64,000 bases of DNA from Bacteroides caecimuris (GCF_001688725.2 NZ_CP015401.2:3658001-3722000), one strand, 5' to 3'; counted from the stretch's first letter, positions 17,588 through 27,455 are shown. Made by a program: numbers and translations. Notes: a model not told the origin generated them from the sequence alone.

Positions 17588-20500
17588 CTATTTGTTCTGC
17601 ATCGCATCGTAAATAGCTCCCTGTATCCGCTCACGAATGTGCAATTGATTCAATTTTCGATTGGTTACGTCCGGATAAATCCGGTTGCTGAGAAATACAT
17701 AAACCAGTTCATTCACCGGGTCTGCCCATGCACATGTACCGGTAAATCCGGTATGACCGTACACTCCGACAGGTGCGGAAGGAGCACAATTTCCTTTCTT
17801 CGGATCATCAGCATCCGGTTTGTCGAAGCCTAATCCACGTCGACTGATCTTCGATGTTTCCGTAGTAAACAACTGGCAGGTTTCTTTACTTAGATAGCGT
17901 CGACCGTCTATTTCTCCTCCATTCAGCAACATCTGATAAACGCAGGCTACCTCACGGGCTGTAGAGAAAAGTCCGGCATTACCTGCCAACCCGCCAAAGA
18001 AAGCGGAAGCCTCATCATGCACAAATCCCTGCAAGGTCTCTTTACGCAAAAAACGGTCTTTGTTGGAAGGAATAATTTCCGATTTGGCAAAACGGCGTAA
18101 AGGCAAGTAGCCTGTATGCTCCAACCCCATCGGTTCGTAAAACTCATGTTGCAGATAGGCTTCCATAGGCATACCTGCCAGTCGTTCTACCAACATACCC
18201 AACAGAATGAATCCGACATCACTATATACATAGCGTTTCTGCCTTAACGGAACTTCTATTATTTTCTCTTCCACCACCTTCCGGAAGGAACGGTTTAGCC
18301 ACAAGCTATCGCAGATTTGAACAGTGTAATCACCGGTCTTGACGGGAGAGACGTATTCACTTTTGAATTTGAACTTCGGATTCGCCCATGAAACCGTTCC
18401 CAACTGTAACGGATGCTGGGCATCTTTGCGTGCGCTGAACAATCTTCCGTCATAACTATCTTTATCAATGGCTTCTTGGTAGAAAGGAATCCAGGAAGGT
18501 AAACCGGACTGATGGTACAGGATTTCCTGAATCGTTATATCTTTCTTATCGGTATGTTGCAAAAACGGTAAATGATCTGAAATCTTATCTGTCAGATTGA
18601 AACGTCCCTTATCGTAGAGTTTCATGATGGCAAGCAAAGTGCCCGTCGTCTTTGATAGGGAAGCTAAATCGTAGATACTGGTAGATTCGACACGCGGACT
18701 TCCTTTACCCGCATAAGTACCGAAAGATTTGTCGAACATGATATGACCGTTTTTCAACACTACCACCTGGCAACCGGGATAAGCCCCCTGGCGAATACCG
18801 TCTAATGCGATAGAATCGATGCGCTTCAGATGAATGGAAGAAAACCCATATTCTTCCGGCACGAAATGCAACGGTGTCTTGGGAGTAATAATCACCCCTG
18901 CACCCGTTGGAAACAATTTTCCCAAGCTTGCCGACAACTGTCCGTCTGCGGATGCCTTGGCAAATAACACATCTGCGACCTGACGCTGCACGTCTACATT
19001 ATAACTATGTCCCAACACGACCGCCGAAGCATGAGACACAGCCCGCTGAATCTGCAACATCATCTTCCCGGGAGTGAAGAACAGATAAATAGCCGGACTT
19101 TGAGGAGCAAACTTCGCAAAGAAAGGCTGATAAGAAGCCAGCCGCTGTTCGCTAATGGCTACAATGATTCGTTTATAGGCAGACAGAGAATCACGCAACC
19201 GTCGGTTTTGCTCTTCTGTCTGATTAGCGCGAAGGCAAAAGCGGGTCAAAGAGGTATAACGGGAAAGCTGTTTGGCCAACACATCAGTTTTCCCGGGATT
19301 TCCCACTTCGAGCAGTGCAATCTTCTGTTCCTTATCTGCATGTAGAGGGAGGATATGATTCTTGTTATTCAAAACGGTTATTGCCGCTAAATTCAACCGA
19401 CGAATCAGGTCACGTGTCTGCGGACTGTTAATGCGTTGTTCCAAACCGGATAATTGTACATACGATTTCTTCTTAAGTCCCAACACATATTTATAAGTCA
19501 AGACTTTGCGGCATTTGTTTTCAATCTCTTCACGGCTTAGTTCTCCTTTTTCAACAGCAGCCAGTACGGCCGATATCTCGTACTTCAGGTTGCGGGGAGA
19601 CAGTATCATATCATTACCTGCTTTCAAAGCCTGCAAACTGACATTTCCATTTCCTGCCACACCTTTCATGGCAAGCGCGTCGGTAAATATCAGCCCTTTG
19701 AACGCCAGTTCATCGGTCAGCAAATCATACACAACATTACGAGACAAAGAAGACGGAAGCCCGCCAATAGGTTCAATCACAGGAACTTGCAGATGCCCCA
19801 CCATCATACCGCCCAGTCCGGCACGGATGGCCTCTTTAAAAGGATAAAGTTCCACACTATCCAGACGCTCGCGGGTAAAAGGAAGTATGGGAAGCGCTTT
19901 ATGCGAATCGACATCGGTATCCCCGTGTCCGGGAAAGTGCTTGCATACAGATAACACCCCGCCACCTTCCAAACCGGAAGCATAAGCAACTACCTTATTT
20001 GCCACCTGTTTCGGATCTTCGCCAAAAGAACGGGTATTGATGACGGGATTTTTAGGGTTTATATTCACATCCGCCACGGGAGCAAAGTTTACCTGTACTC
20101 CAATCTGCCGGCATTGGCGGGCAACTTCACGTCCGTACTCATAAAGCAACCTGTTGTCGCGGATACATCCCAGCACCATATTTCGCGGGAAGACAGGCGT
20201 ACCGTGCAAGCGCATAGACAATCCCCATTCTCCATCAAAGGTAATCATCAAAGGGACTTTAGCTTGTCGCTGCGCACGGTTCGTCAGTTCAACCTGTTTT
20301 TGCATCTTCCCACCGGAAAAGAGAAGGCCGCCTACTTTATAAGTGTCGATGACTTCGCGCAGCAGATCCAGGTTTTGTTTAGTGTCTACCGGAGCAATGG
20401 TATAGATGAATAACTGACCTACTTTTTCTTTAAAAGAAAGTTTATCCATCACCGAATCAACCCAGTGCCGGCAGTTCTTTTCCTGAAGGGCTTTGTACAC

Positions 20501-20599
20501 CAGCAAAGGTTCAACGGTGGTAGCATTCTGCGCCGGACTCGAAACTGTGCCGGCCGCAATAAGAAATAAAAACGTTACTATTAAGGGAATTATCTTCAT
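17588..20599 (-). CDS. GH3 beta-N-acetylhexosaminidase (NagZ-like) fused to a class C beta-lactamase-like domain
   Basis: This 1003-residue protein has a signal peptide (ending SSPAQ). Residues about 45-390 form a NagZ-type GH3 domain with the KHFPGHGDTDVDSHK loop and the nucleophile region IFTDALAMKGV. A linker resembling the GH3 C-terminal domain follows. Residues about 595-1003 are a serine beta-lactamase/esterase-like domain with SxxK (SLSK), YSD in place of YxN, and HTG. It probably removes GlcNAc from muropeptides in the periplasm, with the second domain acting on peptide or ester bonds. The start overlaps the stop of the upstream nucleotidase gene by 4 bp, which suggests translational coupling. 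This fusion is known in Bacteroidetes. Confidence 0.9.
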   Translation of the reverse strand: MKIIPLIVTFLFLIAAGTVSSPAQNATTVEPLLVYKALQEKNCRHWVDSVMDKLSFKEKVGQLFIYTIAPVDTKQNLDLLREVIDTYKVGGLLFSGGKMQKQVELTNRAQRQAKVPLMITFDGEWGLSMRLHGTPVFPRNMVLGCIRDNRLLYEYGREVARQCRQIGVQVNFAPVADVNINPKNPVINTRSFGEDPKQVANKVVAYASGLEGGGVLSVCKHFPGHGDTDVDSHKALPILPFTRERLDSVELYPFKEAIRAGLGGMMVGHLQVPVIEPIGGLPSSLSRNVVYDLLTDELAFKGLIFTDALAMKGVAGNGNVSLQALKAGNDMILSPRNLKYEISAVLAAVEKGELSREEIENKCRKVLTYKYVLGLKKKSYVQLSGLEQRINSPQTRDLIRRLNLAAITVLNNKNHILPLHADKEQKIALLEVGNPGKTDVLAKQLSRYTSLTRFCLRANQTEEQNRRLRDSLSAYKRIIVAISEQRLASYQPFFAKFAPQSPAIYLFFTPGKMMLQIQRAVSHASAVVLGHSYNVDVQRQVADVLFAKASADGQLSASLGKLFPTGAGVIITPKTPLHFVPEEYGFSSIHLKRIDSIALDGIRQGAYPGCQVVVLKNGHIMFDKSFGTYAGKGSPRVESTSIYDLASLSKTTGTLLAIMKLYDKGRFNLTDKISDHLPFLQHTDKKDITIQEILYHQSGLPSWIPFYQEAIDKDSYDGRLFSARKDAQHPLQLGTVSWANPKFKFKSEYVSPVKTGDYTVQICDSLWLNRSFRKVVEEKIIEVPLRQKRYVYSDVGFILLGMLVERLAGMPMEAYLQHEFYEPMGLEHTGYLPLRRFAKSEIIPSNKDRFLRKETLQGFVHDEASAFFGGLAGNAGLFSTAREVACVYQMLLNGGEIDGRRYLSKETCQLFTTETSKISRRGLGFDKPDADDPKKGNCAPSAPVGVYGHTGFTGTCAWADPVNELVYVFLSNRIYPDVTNRKLNQLHIRERIQGAIYDAMQNK

Positions 20600-21435
20600 T
20601 TATGTTTCAATGTAAAATCAAGACGGCCTACACGAACACCACTTTTTCCAGTGTGCATGACAGGCACCTCTTTTCCGTCCATATTCAAGTATGTTTTGGG
20701 ACCTTCCATAAACGTATGGGAGTGTCCGCCCAGAATCACGTCGATATTGTGTGTTCTGGCAACCAGATGTTCATCCATCTGAATGCCCAGATGAGACAGG
20801 CATACGACCAGATCACAGCCTTCTTCCTCTTTCAACAAGGTAGCTATCTCGTTGGATACACGGATAGGATCTTCATAAACGACTCCTTCGCATTTATTGG
20901 CCTGAATCATTCCTTCCGGCTGGGTTCCGAGACCGAACACACCAATTCTCAAACCATATTTCTCCAGAACGACGTAGGGCTTGACTATATCTTTTAACAC
21001 CGTAGCATCCAGATTGTAATTGGCACAAACAACCGGGAAATCAGCCATCTTGAAAATGCGGACCATATTATCCATATCGAAATCAAACTCATGATTACCG
21101 ACCGTCATTGCGTCATAACCCATTTCATTCATCAGTTTGATTTCTACCTCTCCGCGGAACATATTATAATAAGGTGTTCCCTGAGAAATATCTCCGCAAT
21201 CGAAAAGCAATACATTCTTATGATCTTTGCGGAACTGTTCGAGAAAAGCAGCCCGGCGGACAAAACCACCTTTGTCATAATATCGGTCGCCTTTCTGATT
21301 GACAGGTTCGATACGGCTATGCACATCGCTGGTTTGTAAAATGATCACTTCTTTGGTTTCCTGCGCAAAGATTGAAAAAGTGAAGCCCAATGCAAGACAT
21401 AGCAGGAATAATATCTGAAATCTTTTCATATTCAA
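20596..21435 (-). CDS. Metallophosphoesterase, N-terminal half of a split UshA-type 5'-nucleotidase
   Basis: This 279-residue protein has a signal peptide (MKRFQILFLLCLALGF, ending FAQ). It carries the full metallophosphoesterase metal set: TSDVHSRIEP, DCGDISQG, GNHEFD, CLSHLG and GGHSHTF. It stops where the C-terminal 5'-nucleotidase domain would begin. That domain is encoded separately 19 bp upstream in the operon. The start is 21435 (MNMKRF), or 21429 if the second Met is used. It is a periplasmic nucleotide or sugar-phosphate hydrolase by family. Confidence 0.9.
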   Translation of the reverse strand: MNMKRFQILFLLCLALGFTFSIFAQETKEVIILQTSDVHSRIEPVNQKGDRYYDKGGFVRRAAFLEQFRKDHKNVLLFDCGDISQGTPYYNMFRGEVEIKLMNEMGYDAMTVGNHEFDFDMDNMVRIFKMADFPVVCANYNLDATVLKDIVKPYVVLEKYGLRIGVFGLGTQPEGMIQANKCEGVVYEDPIRVSNEIATLLKEEEGCDLVVCLSHLGIQMDEHLVARTHNIDVILGGHSHTFMEGPKTYLNMDGKEVPVMHTGKSGVRVGRLDFTLKHK

Positions 21436-21454
21436 TATTTTTAGATTCTCCTTT

Positions 21455-22240
21455 TTATTTTATGGTAATACGTCCGTCCAGTTTGGAGGTAATCACTTTG
21501 CCTTCGGCTGTCTGTTTGCGTACATAATCAAGAAATAGTCCGCGCAAGGTAGCATTTTCGGGACAGACTCTCTTTTCTGCCTGCAGGAAAGCATCCATCT
21601 GTCCGTTTCCGTCTGCCAGATAGTCGATAGTAGCTACTGTATAAAGCTGGTCATCTTTTAGCGGTTTTCCGGCAATAAATGCATTCAGCAGCTTTCCGTC
21701 TTTTGTGATTTCGAGACGGGCACCGCTCACTCCTTCGCCATGCAAAGATGCAATTGCTTCAAACAGATGTCTCAAATCTGTCCCTTTCATAGTCAACACA
21801 CAAAGTGAATTCTCGAAAGGAAGAATTTCAAAAATATCTCCTACTGTGATATCTCCTTCAGGCAAGATATTACGCAGACCGCCCATATTTACCAATCCCA
21901 TATCAGCCGGTTTCCCCAACACCTGAACAGCCGCTTGTTGCAAAACACCTGCAACAAGATTGGAAAGTAAACTTTCGGGACCTCCTTTGTCCATTTTCAT
22001 CGCACTGGTGCCGATGACTTCATACATCATCGCATCCACCTTTTCCTTATAAGGTTTTAAAATTTCGGTAGCTTTCACGTCAGGAGTGGTGTCCCAAACA
22101 GAATCAATCGTTATCATGCCACCCTCTACTTTGGTTACTTCGTACTGTGCCGTATTCTCGCGTGCGGTTCGGCAGGAAGTAAACAGAAAACCTCCTGTCA
22201 ACGCTACCACCATCAGATACTTTACATAAGTCTGTTTCAT
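21455..22240 (-). CDS. 5'-nucleotidase C-terminal domain lipoprotein, second half of the split enzyme
   Basis: This 261-residue lipoprotein has the signal ending LFTSC. The 5_nucleotid_C pattern is clear (LVNMGGLRNILPEGDITVGD, then LPFENSLCVLTMKG). It lacks the metal-binding domain, which is the next gene in the operon. The two chains probably associate at the membrane to form one enzyme, with this subunit providing nucleotide recognition. It is the first gene of a three-gene operon ending with the GH3/beta-lactamase fusion. Confidence 0.9.
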   Translation of the reverse strand: MKQTYVKYLMVVALTGGFLFTSCRTARENTAQYEVTKVEGGMITIDSVWDTTPDVKATEILKPYKEKVDAMMYEVIGTSAMKMDKGGPESLLSNLVAGVLQQAAVQVLGKPADMGLVNMGGLRNILPEGDITVGDIFEILPFENSLCVLTMKGTDLRHLFEAIASLHGEGVSGARLEITKDGKLLNAFIAGKPLKDDQLYTVATIDYLADGNGQMDAFLQAEKRVCPENATLRGLFLDYVRKQTAEGKVITSKLDGRITIK

Positions 22241-22264
22241 GTTCGCTCTTTTTTAGATATGCTA

Positions 22265-22297
22265 CAAATATACGAAAACATTTGGCTATCTGGCAAA
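22265..22297 (-). promoter_or_regulatory. Promoter of the split nucleotidase operon
   Basis: On the minus strand TTTG (22297-22294), a 21-bp spacer and TATATTTG (22272-22265) match the Bacteroides -33/-7 consensus exactly. The ATG at 22240 follows about 25 bp after the -7 box. Confidence 0.75.
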
Positions 22298-22312
22298 TAA
22301 TTCGTTACTTTG
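22281..22312 (+). promoter_or_regulatory. Promoter of rplS, overlapping the divergent promoter
   Basis: TTTG at 22281-22284, a 20-bp spacer and TTACTTTG (22305-22312; seven of eight consensus positions) drive rplS. The leader is about 80 nt. It overlaps the minus-strand promoter by most of its length. Confidence 0.65.
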
Positions 22313-22397
22313 CACCGCTTTCGCGCAATCGCTGTCAAGAGAAGAGATACTTGGTATGTTGCGTTGTAACGATGAAACAATTTAATAATAAACAACA

Positions 22398-22751
22398 ATG
22401 GATTTAATTAAAATTGCAGAAGAAGCATTTGCTACCGGAAAACAGCATCCGAGCTTCAAAGCAGGAGACACTGTAACAGTGGCATATCGTATTATCGAGG
22501 GTAACAAAGAACGTGTACAGTTGTACCGTGGTGTTGTTATCAAAATCGCCGGTCACGGAGACAAGAAACGTTTTACTGTACGTAAAATGTCAGGAACTAT
22601 AGGCGTAGAAAGAATTTTCCCAATCGAATCACCGGCTATTGATAGCATCGAAGTGAATAAGGTAGGTAAAGTTCGTCGCGCTAAATTGTACTACCTGCGT
22701 GCTCTTACTGGTAAGAAAGCTAGAATCAAAGAAAAAAGAGTTAACGGCTAA
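22398..22751 (+). CDS. rplS: 50S ribosomal protein L19
   Basis: This 117-residue protein has typical L19 sequences: [16 protein letters not shown], the [10 protein letters not shown] segment and [11 protein letters not shown]. The C-terminal basic tail (KARIKEKR) is normal. It lies at the 30S-50S interface. It is monocistronic here, with its own promoter and a strong terminator, rather than next to rpsP, rimM and trmD as in Escherichia coli. Confidence 0.98.
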   Translation: MDLIKIAEEAFATGKQHPSFKAGDTVTVAYRIIEGNKERVQLYRGVVIKIAGHGDKKRFTVRKMSGTIGVERIFPIESPAIDSIEVNKVGKVRRAKLYYLRALTGKKARIKEKRVNG

Positions 22752-22775
22752 GCGCCGGACCTTTCGATTCGAAAT

Positions 22776-22816
22776 AAAAAAGGGGAACCTCATAATAAAT
22801 GAAGTTCCCCTTTTTT
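22776..22816 (+). terminator. Terminator of rplS
   Basis: AAAAAAGGGGAAC pairs perfectly with GTTCCCCTTTTTT across a 15-nt loop, 25 bp after the rplS stop. Confidence 0.9.
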
Positions 22817-22947
22817 ATTGCTGCCATTCCCGCAAACATTTTCTCAACCATTTTACCTCTATGAGAAAAAATTCTCATACCTATGGGAATAAAATCCTTT
22901 CCGAATAGGCCGTAGATGACTTTAAATAGCGGAAAGGAATCATAAAA

Positions 22948-22980
22948 CAAAGCCCCGAAAGTCATAGACTCCCGAGGCTT
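22948..22980 (-). terminator. Candidate terminator of the ROK kinase gene
   Basis: On the minus strand AAGCCTCGGGA pairs imperfectly with TTTCGGGGCTT and is followed by TGTTTTATG. It lies 28 bp after the glucokinase stop codon. Confidence 0.55.
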
Positions 22981-23007
22981 CATTACCTTTATTATAATAA
23001 TGATATA

Positions 23008-23988
23008 TTATTCCTTCAAATCTTTCAGTTCCCAAGCCAATGCACTGGCACCCAATACAGCAGCATCGGAGTCTTTCAGCTCGGAAACGAGCAATTTCGT
23101 CTTGCCTTTATAGATATTCAACACATTGTCGTCAATTGACTTCTGAATCGGTTTCATGATATAATCCCCCGATTTAGCCAACCCACCGAACAATACAATG
23201 GCTTCAGGGCTGGAGAATGCAATAGCATCCGCCAAAGCTTCACCCAAGATATTACCTGTAAATTCGAAGATTTCCTGTGCCAGTTTATCCCCTTGTACAG
23301 CTGCGTCATATACATCTTTTGAAGTAATGTTTTCTGCAGGAATGTTACGAAGCAAGCTGGCATCCGTACGAGCGGCAAGGAATTCGCGAGCTGTGCGAGC
23401 CACACCGGTAGCCGAACAGTAAGTTTCCAGACATCCCTTACGGCCACAACCGCAGATACGACCGTCGCGACGAGCGATCACGTGACCTAATTCACCTGCA
23501 AAACCGTCATGTCCATACACCATCTGACCGTTGATAACAATACCACTACCCACACCGGTACCCAGTGTGATCATGATAAAGTCTTTCATACCACGGGCAG
23601 CGCCATAAGTCATTTCACCGATAGCGGCAGCATTTGCATCGTTTGTCAAAGCAGTGGGGATACCCAGTCTTTCTTCAAACATGGCAGCCAACGGAAGAAT
23701 TCCTTTCCAAGGCAAGTTCGGAGCAAATTCAATTGTTCCCGTGTAATAGTTACCATTCGGAGCACCGATACCGATACCTCTGATTTTATCAACGCCACCA
23801 TTAGCAATAATCAATGGAAGCAGGTTTTTACACACTTCATCAGCGTATTCTTCTACTGTAGGATAACCAGATGTTTTGATTGAACTGCTGGCAATAATAG
23901 TTCCGCGTGCGTCTACAATTCCAAAGACGGTATTCGTTCCGCCTATGTCAATACCTACTACGTAGGGCTTTTCCATGTTTGAATTCAT
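23008..23988 (-). CDS. ROK family glucokinase
   Basis: This 326-residue protein has the phosphate-binding motif GIDIGGTNTVFG, the catalytic stretch LTNDANAAAIGE, and the ROK zinc-binding signature CGCGRKGCLE. It phosphorylates glucose or a related hexose with ATP in the cytosol. The start may be Met1 (23988) or Met5 (MEKPYVVG, 23976). It is a single gene with a 179-bp gap to the divergent export operon. Sugar specificity within ROK kinases cannot be settled from sequence alone, though the length and residues fit glucokinase. Confidence 0.9.
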   Translation of the reverse strand: MNSNMEKPYVVGIDIGGTNTVFGIVDARGTIIASSSIKTSGYPTVEEYADEVCKNLLPLIIANGGVDKIRGIGIGAPNGNYYTGTIEFAPNLPWKGILPLAAMFEERLGIPTALTNDANAAAIGEMTYGAARGMKDFIMITLGTGVGSGIVINGQMVYGHDGFAGELGHVIARRDGRICGCGRKGCLETYCSATGVARTAREFLAARTDASLLRNIPAENITSKDVYDAAVQGDKLAQEIFEFTGNILGEALADAIAFSSPEAIVLFGGLAKSGDYIMKPIQKSIDDNVLNIYKGKTKLLVSELKDSDAAVLGASALAWELKDLKE

Positions 23989-24167
23989 GATACTTTTATT
24001 TAAAAGGGTTAGTTAATCATTAAGTTTACTGCACACAAATTACGTAAAGAAGATTGAGTCTACAAAATGTTTTTCAAAAAAAGTTCAACCTCTTTGCAAC
24101 TTTTCGTGTCTTGCAGTCGTCTAATAGTAGAAAATTATTAGAAAACAGAATCTAAATACAGAAAATT

Positions 24168-24884
24168 GTGATACTACTAACAAATGTCAACAAGACCTAC
24201 AACAACGGAGCGCCTCTCCATGTGCTTAAAGGTATCAATCTCAATATCGAACAGGGAGAATTTGTTTCCATCATGGGAGCATCCGGGTCTGGGAAATCAA
24301 CTTTACTCAATATATTGGGAATTCTCGACAACTACGACACCGGAGAGTATTATCTGAATAACGTACTCATCAAAAACTTAAGCGAAACCAAAGCTGCCGA
24401 ATACCGGAACCGCATGATCGGATTTATCTTCCAGTCATTCAACCTGATTTCTTTTAAAGATGCCGTAGAGAATGTAGCACTTCCTTTATTTTATCAAGGG
24501 ATAAGCCGCAAGAAGCGAAATGCACTTGCCTTGGAATATCTCGACCGTCTGGGTTTAAAAGACTGGGCACATCACATGCCCAACGAAATGAGTGGCGGTC
24601 AGAAACAACGTGTGGCAATCGCACGGGCTTTAATCACCCAACCGCAAATCATTCTGGCAGATGAGCCTACGGGAGCTTTGGACAGTAAAACTTCCGTGGA
24701 AGTGATGCAAATTCTGAAAGATCTTCATAAACTGGGAATGACGATTGTAGTTGTCACCCACGAAAGCGGAGTTGCCAATCAGACAGACAAGATTATACAT
24801 ATCAAAGACGGAGTCATCGAACGTATTGAAGATAATATCGACCACGATGCCTCTCCGTTCGGCAAAAACGGTTTCATGAAATAA
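24168..24884 (+). CDS. MacB/LolD-type ABC transporter ATP-binding protein
   Basis: This 238-residue ATPase has Walker A GASGSGKST, signature MSGGQKQRVAIARAL, Walker B IILADEPTGALD and an H-loop VVTHES. It starts at a GTG (24168), because no in-frame ATG lies before the conserved LLTNVNKTYNNG. It is the first gene of a five-gene run: ATPase, two FtsX-like permeases, membrane-fusion protein and TolC-like channel. Together these form a tripartite MacAB-TolC-like machine that moves a substrate from the periplasm or inner membrane across the outer membrane. The substrate is unknown. Confidence 0.93.
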   Translation: MILLTNVNKTYNNGAPLHVLKGINLNIEQGEFVSIMGASGSGKSTLLNILGILDNYDTGEYYLNNVLIKNLSETKAAEYRNRMIGFIFQSFNLISFKDAVENVALPLFYQGISRKKRNALALEYLDRLGLKDWAHHMPNEMSGGQKQRVAIARALITQPQIILADEPTGALDSKTSVEVMQILKDLHKLGMTIVVVTHESGVANQTDKIIHIKDGVIERIEDNIDHDASPFGKNGFMK

Positions 24885-24893
24885 GTATTAAAA

Positions 24894-26153
24894 ATGATTG
24901 ATATTTGGCAAGAAATATACAGTACCATCAAGCGTAACAAGCTAAGGACTTTTCTTACAGGATTTGCTGTGGCATGGGGTATCTTTATGCTGATCGTCCT
25001 GTTAGGCGCTGGAAACGGATTGATCCATGCATTCGAGCAATCGGCTTCCGAACGTGCCATGAACTCCATCAAGATTTTTCCGGGATGGACCAGCAAATCA
25101 TACGATGGACTGAAAGAAGGAAGACAAGTGCAACTGGATAATAAAGACGTGGATGCTACCGGCCATTATTTTCCGGACCATGTCATTAAAGCCGGAGCAA
25201 CCGTGTGGCAAGGAAGCATTAACTTAAGTTTCGGACAAGAATACGTCAGTTTGAATCTTTCCGGTGTATATCCCAACCATACGGAAGTAGAAGTGGTGAA
25301 ACTCTTCAAAGGACGTTTCATCAATGAAATTGATATTAAAGAGCGCCGGAAAGTAATGGTGCTCCATAAAAAGACAGCAGAGATTCTTTTCGATAAAACG
25401 CATACCGAGCCTATCGGGCAGTTTGTCAATGCCGGTAATGTGGTTTATCAGGTAGTAGGGCTGTATAATGATAAAGGAGACAGCGGAGACAGCGATGCTT
25501 ACATCCCCTTCACCACCCTGCAAACGATTTACAACAAAGGAGACAAGCTGAATAACCTTGTCATGACTACCAAGAACCTGGAAACGATAGAAACGAATGA
25601 AGCATTTGAAGCTCATTACCGCAAGGTGCTGGGGGCCAATCATCGCTTTGACCCGACAGACCATAGTGCTATCTGGATTTGGAACCGGTTTACCAACTAC
25701 TTGCAACAGCAGCAAGGCTCGAACATGCTACGCATCGCTATCTGGGTGATCGGTATCTTTACGCTGTTAAGCGGGATTGTAGGAGTGTCCAACATCATGC
25801 TGATTACCGTAAAAGAACGTACCCGTGAATTCGGTATCCGCAAAGCTCTGGGTGCCAAGCCGCTTTCTATCCTCTGGCTGATTATCGTAGAGAGTGTCAC
25901 CATTACCACGATATTCGGATATATAGGTATGGTGGCGGGCATCGGAGTGACCGAATGGATGAATAACGCCTTTGGCAATCAGACAATGGATACCGGAATG
26001 TGGACGGAAACTGTTTTCCTGAATCCGACAGTAGATATAAGAATCGCCATACAGGCTACACTCACATTAATAATAGCTGGTACGTTAGCCGGATTATTCC
26101 CTGCCCGAAAAGCAGTCAGCATCCGACCAATCGAAGCACTTAGAGCAGATTAA
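24894..26153 (+). CDS. FtsX/MacB-like permease, first of two
   Basis: This 419-residue protein has an N-terminal transmembrane segment (FLTGFAVAWGIFMLIVLLG), a large periplasmic MacB_PCD domain, and three C-terminal helices. It carries the FtsX signature VSNIMLITVKERTREFGIRKALGA. It begins 9 bp after the ATPase stop. It is paralogous to the next gene, so the transporter is probably a heterodimer of two permeases driven by the single ATPase. Confidence 0.92.
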   Translation: MIDIWQEIYSTIKRNKLRTFLTGFAVAWGIFMLIVLLGAGNGLIHAFEQSASERAMNSIKIFPGWTSKSYDGLKEGRQVQLDNKDVDATGHYFPDHVIKAGATVWQGSINLSFGQEYVSLNLSGVYPNHTEVEVVKLFKGRFINEIDIKERRKVMVLHKKTAEILFDKTHTEPIGQFVNAGNVVYQVVGLYNDKGDSGDSDAYIPFTTLQTIYNKGDKLNNLVMTTKNLETIETNEAFEAHYRKVLGANHRFDPTDHSAIWIWNRFTNYLQQQQGSNMLRIAIWVIGIFTLLSGIVGVSNIMLITVKERTREFGIRKALGAKPLSILWLIIVESVTITTIFGYIGMVAGIGVTEWMNNAFGNQTMDTGMWTETVFLNPTVDIRIAIQATLTLIIAGTLAGLFPARKAVSIRPIEALRAD

Positions 26154-26157
26154 GACT

Positions 26158-27399
26158 ATGAGAATAGATATGGATACTTGTGAGGAAATCCTCATTACCA
26201 TTACAAGAAATAAAACGAGAAGCCTGCTGACTGCATTCGGTGTTTTCTGGGGAATCTTTATGCTCGTCGCCCTGATCGGCGGCGGACAAGGACTGGAAGG
26301 CATGATGAAAAAGAACTTTGAAGGATTCGCGACCAACTCCGGCTTCCTTGCCGCGCAGAAAACGGGCGAAGCTTACAAAGGTTTCCGCAAAGGCAGATGG
26401 TGGAATCTGGAAGCTATCGACATCGAGCGCCTCCGTTCACAAGTCAAAGATGTGGAGGTCATTACTCCTTCCATTGCCCGTTGGGGTTCCAAAGCTGTAT
26501 ACGAAGATAAGAAATACGATTGCAGCGTGAAAGGATTATATCCGGAGTATCTCCACATCGAATCACAGGAAATGGCCTACGGCAGGTTTATCAACGAAGT
26601 GGATATACAGGAAGCGCGTAAAGTGTGTGTCATCGGAAAGCGTATCTATGAAAGCCTGTTCAAACCGGGAGAGGATCCTTGCGGAAAATACATACGTGTG
26701 GACGGAATTTATTATCAGGTAATCGGCATGTCTTCCTCCGAAGGGGATATGAACATACAGGGACGGGCTTCGGAAGCTGTCACCCTGCCCTTCACCACCA
26801 TGCAGCAAACGTACAACTTAGGGGGACGGATCGATGTCATCTGCTTCACCGTGAAGCATGGCATCAAAGTGTCCGACGTACAACCGGAAATGGAGCAGAT
26901 TATTAAAGCTGCGCATTATATCGCGCCTAACGACAAACAAGCACTTATGTACCTGAATGCGGAAGCAATGTTCTCGATGGTAGACAATCTGTTTACCGGC
27001 ATCAACATACTGGTTTGGATGGTAGGATTGGGAACTCTGCTGGCAGGTGCCATCGGCGTATCTAATATTATGATGGTAACCGTGAAAGAACGTACCACCG
27101 AAATTGGCATCCGCCGGGCAATCGGCGCACGCCCCAAAGATATCCTGCAACAGATTCTATCGGAAAGTATGGTGCTTACCACTATTGCAGGAATGTGTGG
27201 AATCTCTTTTGCCGTCATGGTGTTGCAACTGGTAGAAATGGGAGCAAACGCCGACGGAGGAGACGTCTGTTTTCAGATTACCTTCGGACTGGCAATCGGC
27301 ACTTGTGCTCTTCTGATCGCATTGGGAATGTTGGCAGGTCTGGCACCTGCTTACCGGGCTATGGCTATCAAACCGATTGAAGCTATCCGCGACGAATAA
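26158..27399 (+). CDS. FtsX/MacB-like permease, second of two
   Basis: This 413-residue permease has the same layout as its upstream paralogue: TM1 (LLTAFGVFWGIFMLVALIGG), a periplasmic domain, and VSNIMMVTVKERTTEIGIRRAIGA before the last helices. It begins 4 bp after the previous stop. Two consecutive permeases with one ATPase is a common Bacteroides arrangement for MacB-type exporters. Confidence 0.92.
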   Translation: MRIDMDTCEEILITITRNKTRSLLTAFGVFWGIFMLVALIGGGQGLEGMMKKNFEGFATNSGFLAAQKTGEAYKGFRKGRWWNLEAIDIERLRSQVKDVEVITPSIARWGSKAVYEDKKYDCSVKGLYPEYLHIESQEMAYGRFINEVDIQEARKVCVIGKRIYESLFKPGEDPCGKYIRVDGIYYQVIGMSSSEGDMNIQGRASEAVTLPFTTMQQTYNLGGRIDVICFTVKHGIKVSDVQPEMEQIIKAAHYIAPNDKQALMYLNAEAMFSMVDNLFTGINILVWMVGLGTLLAGAIGVSNIMMVTVKERTTEIGIRRAIGARPKDILQQILSESMVLTTIAGMCGISFAVMVLQLVEMGANADGGDVCFQITFGLAIGTCALLIALGMLAGLAPAYRAMAIKPIEAIRDE

Positions 27400-27455
27400 A
27401 GAGGTGCGAGGGATTTCAATTATTAATCGTAAACAATAGAAATATAAATAAAGTC

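Noticed and set aside
21435..21455. Frameshift explaining the split 5'-nucleotidase
   Set aside because: Each half has its own start and its own signal peptide or lipobox, so the split is genuine and not a sequencing break.
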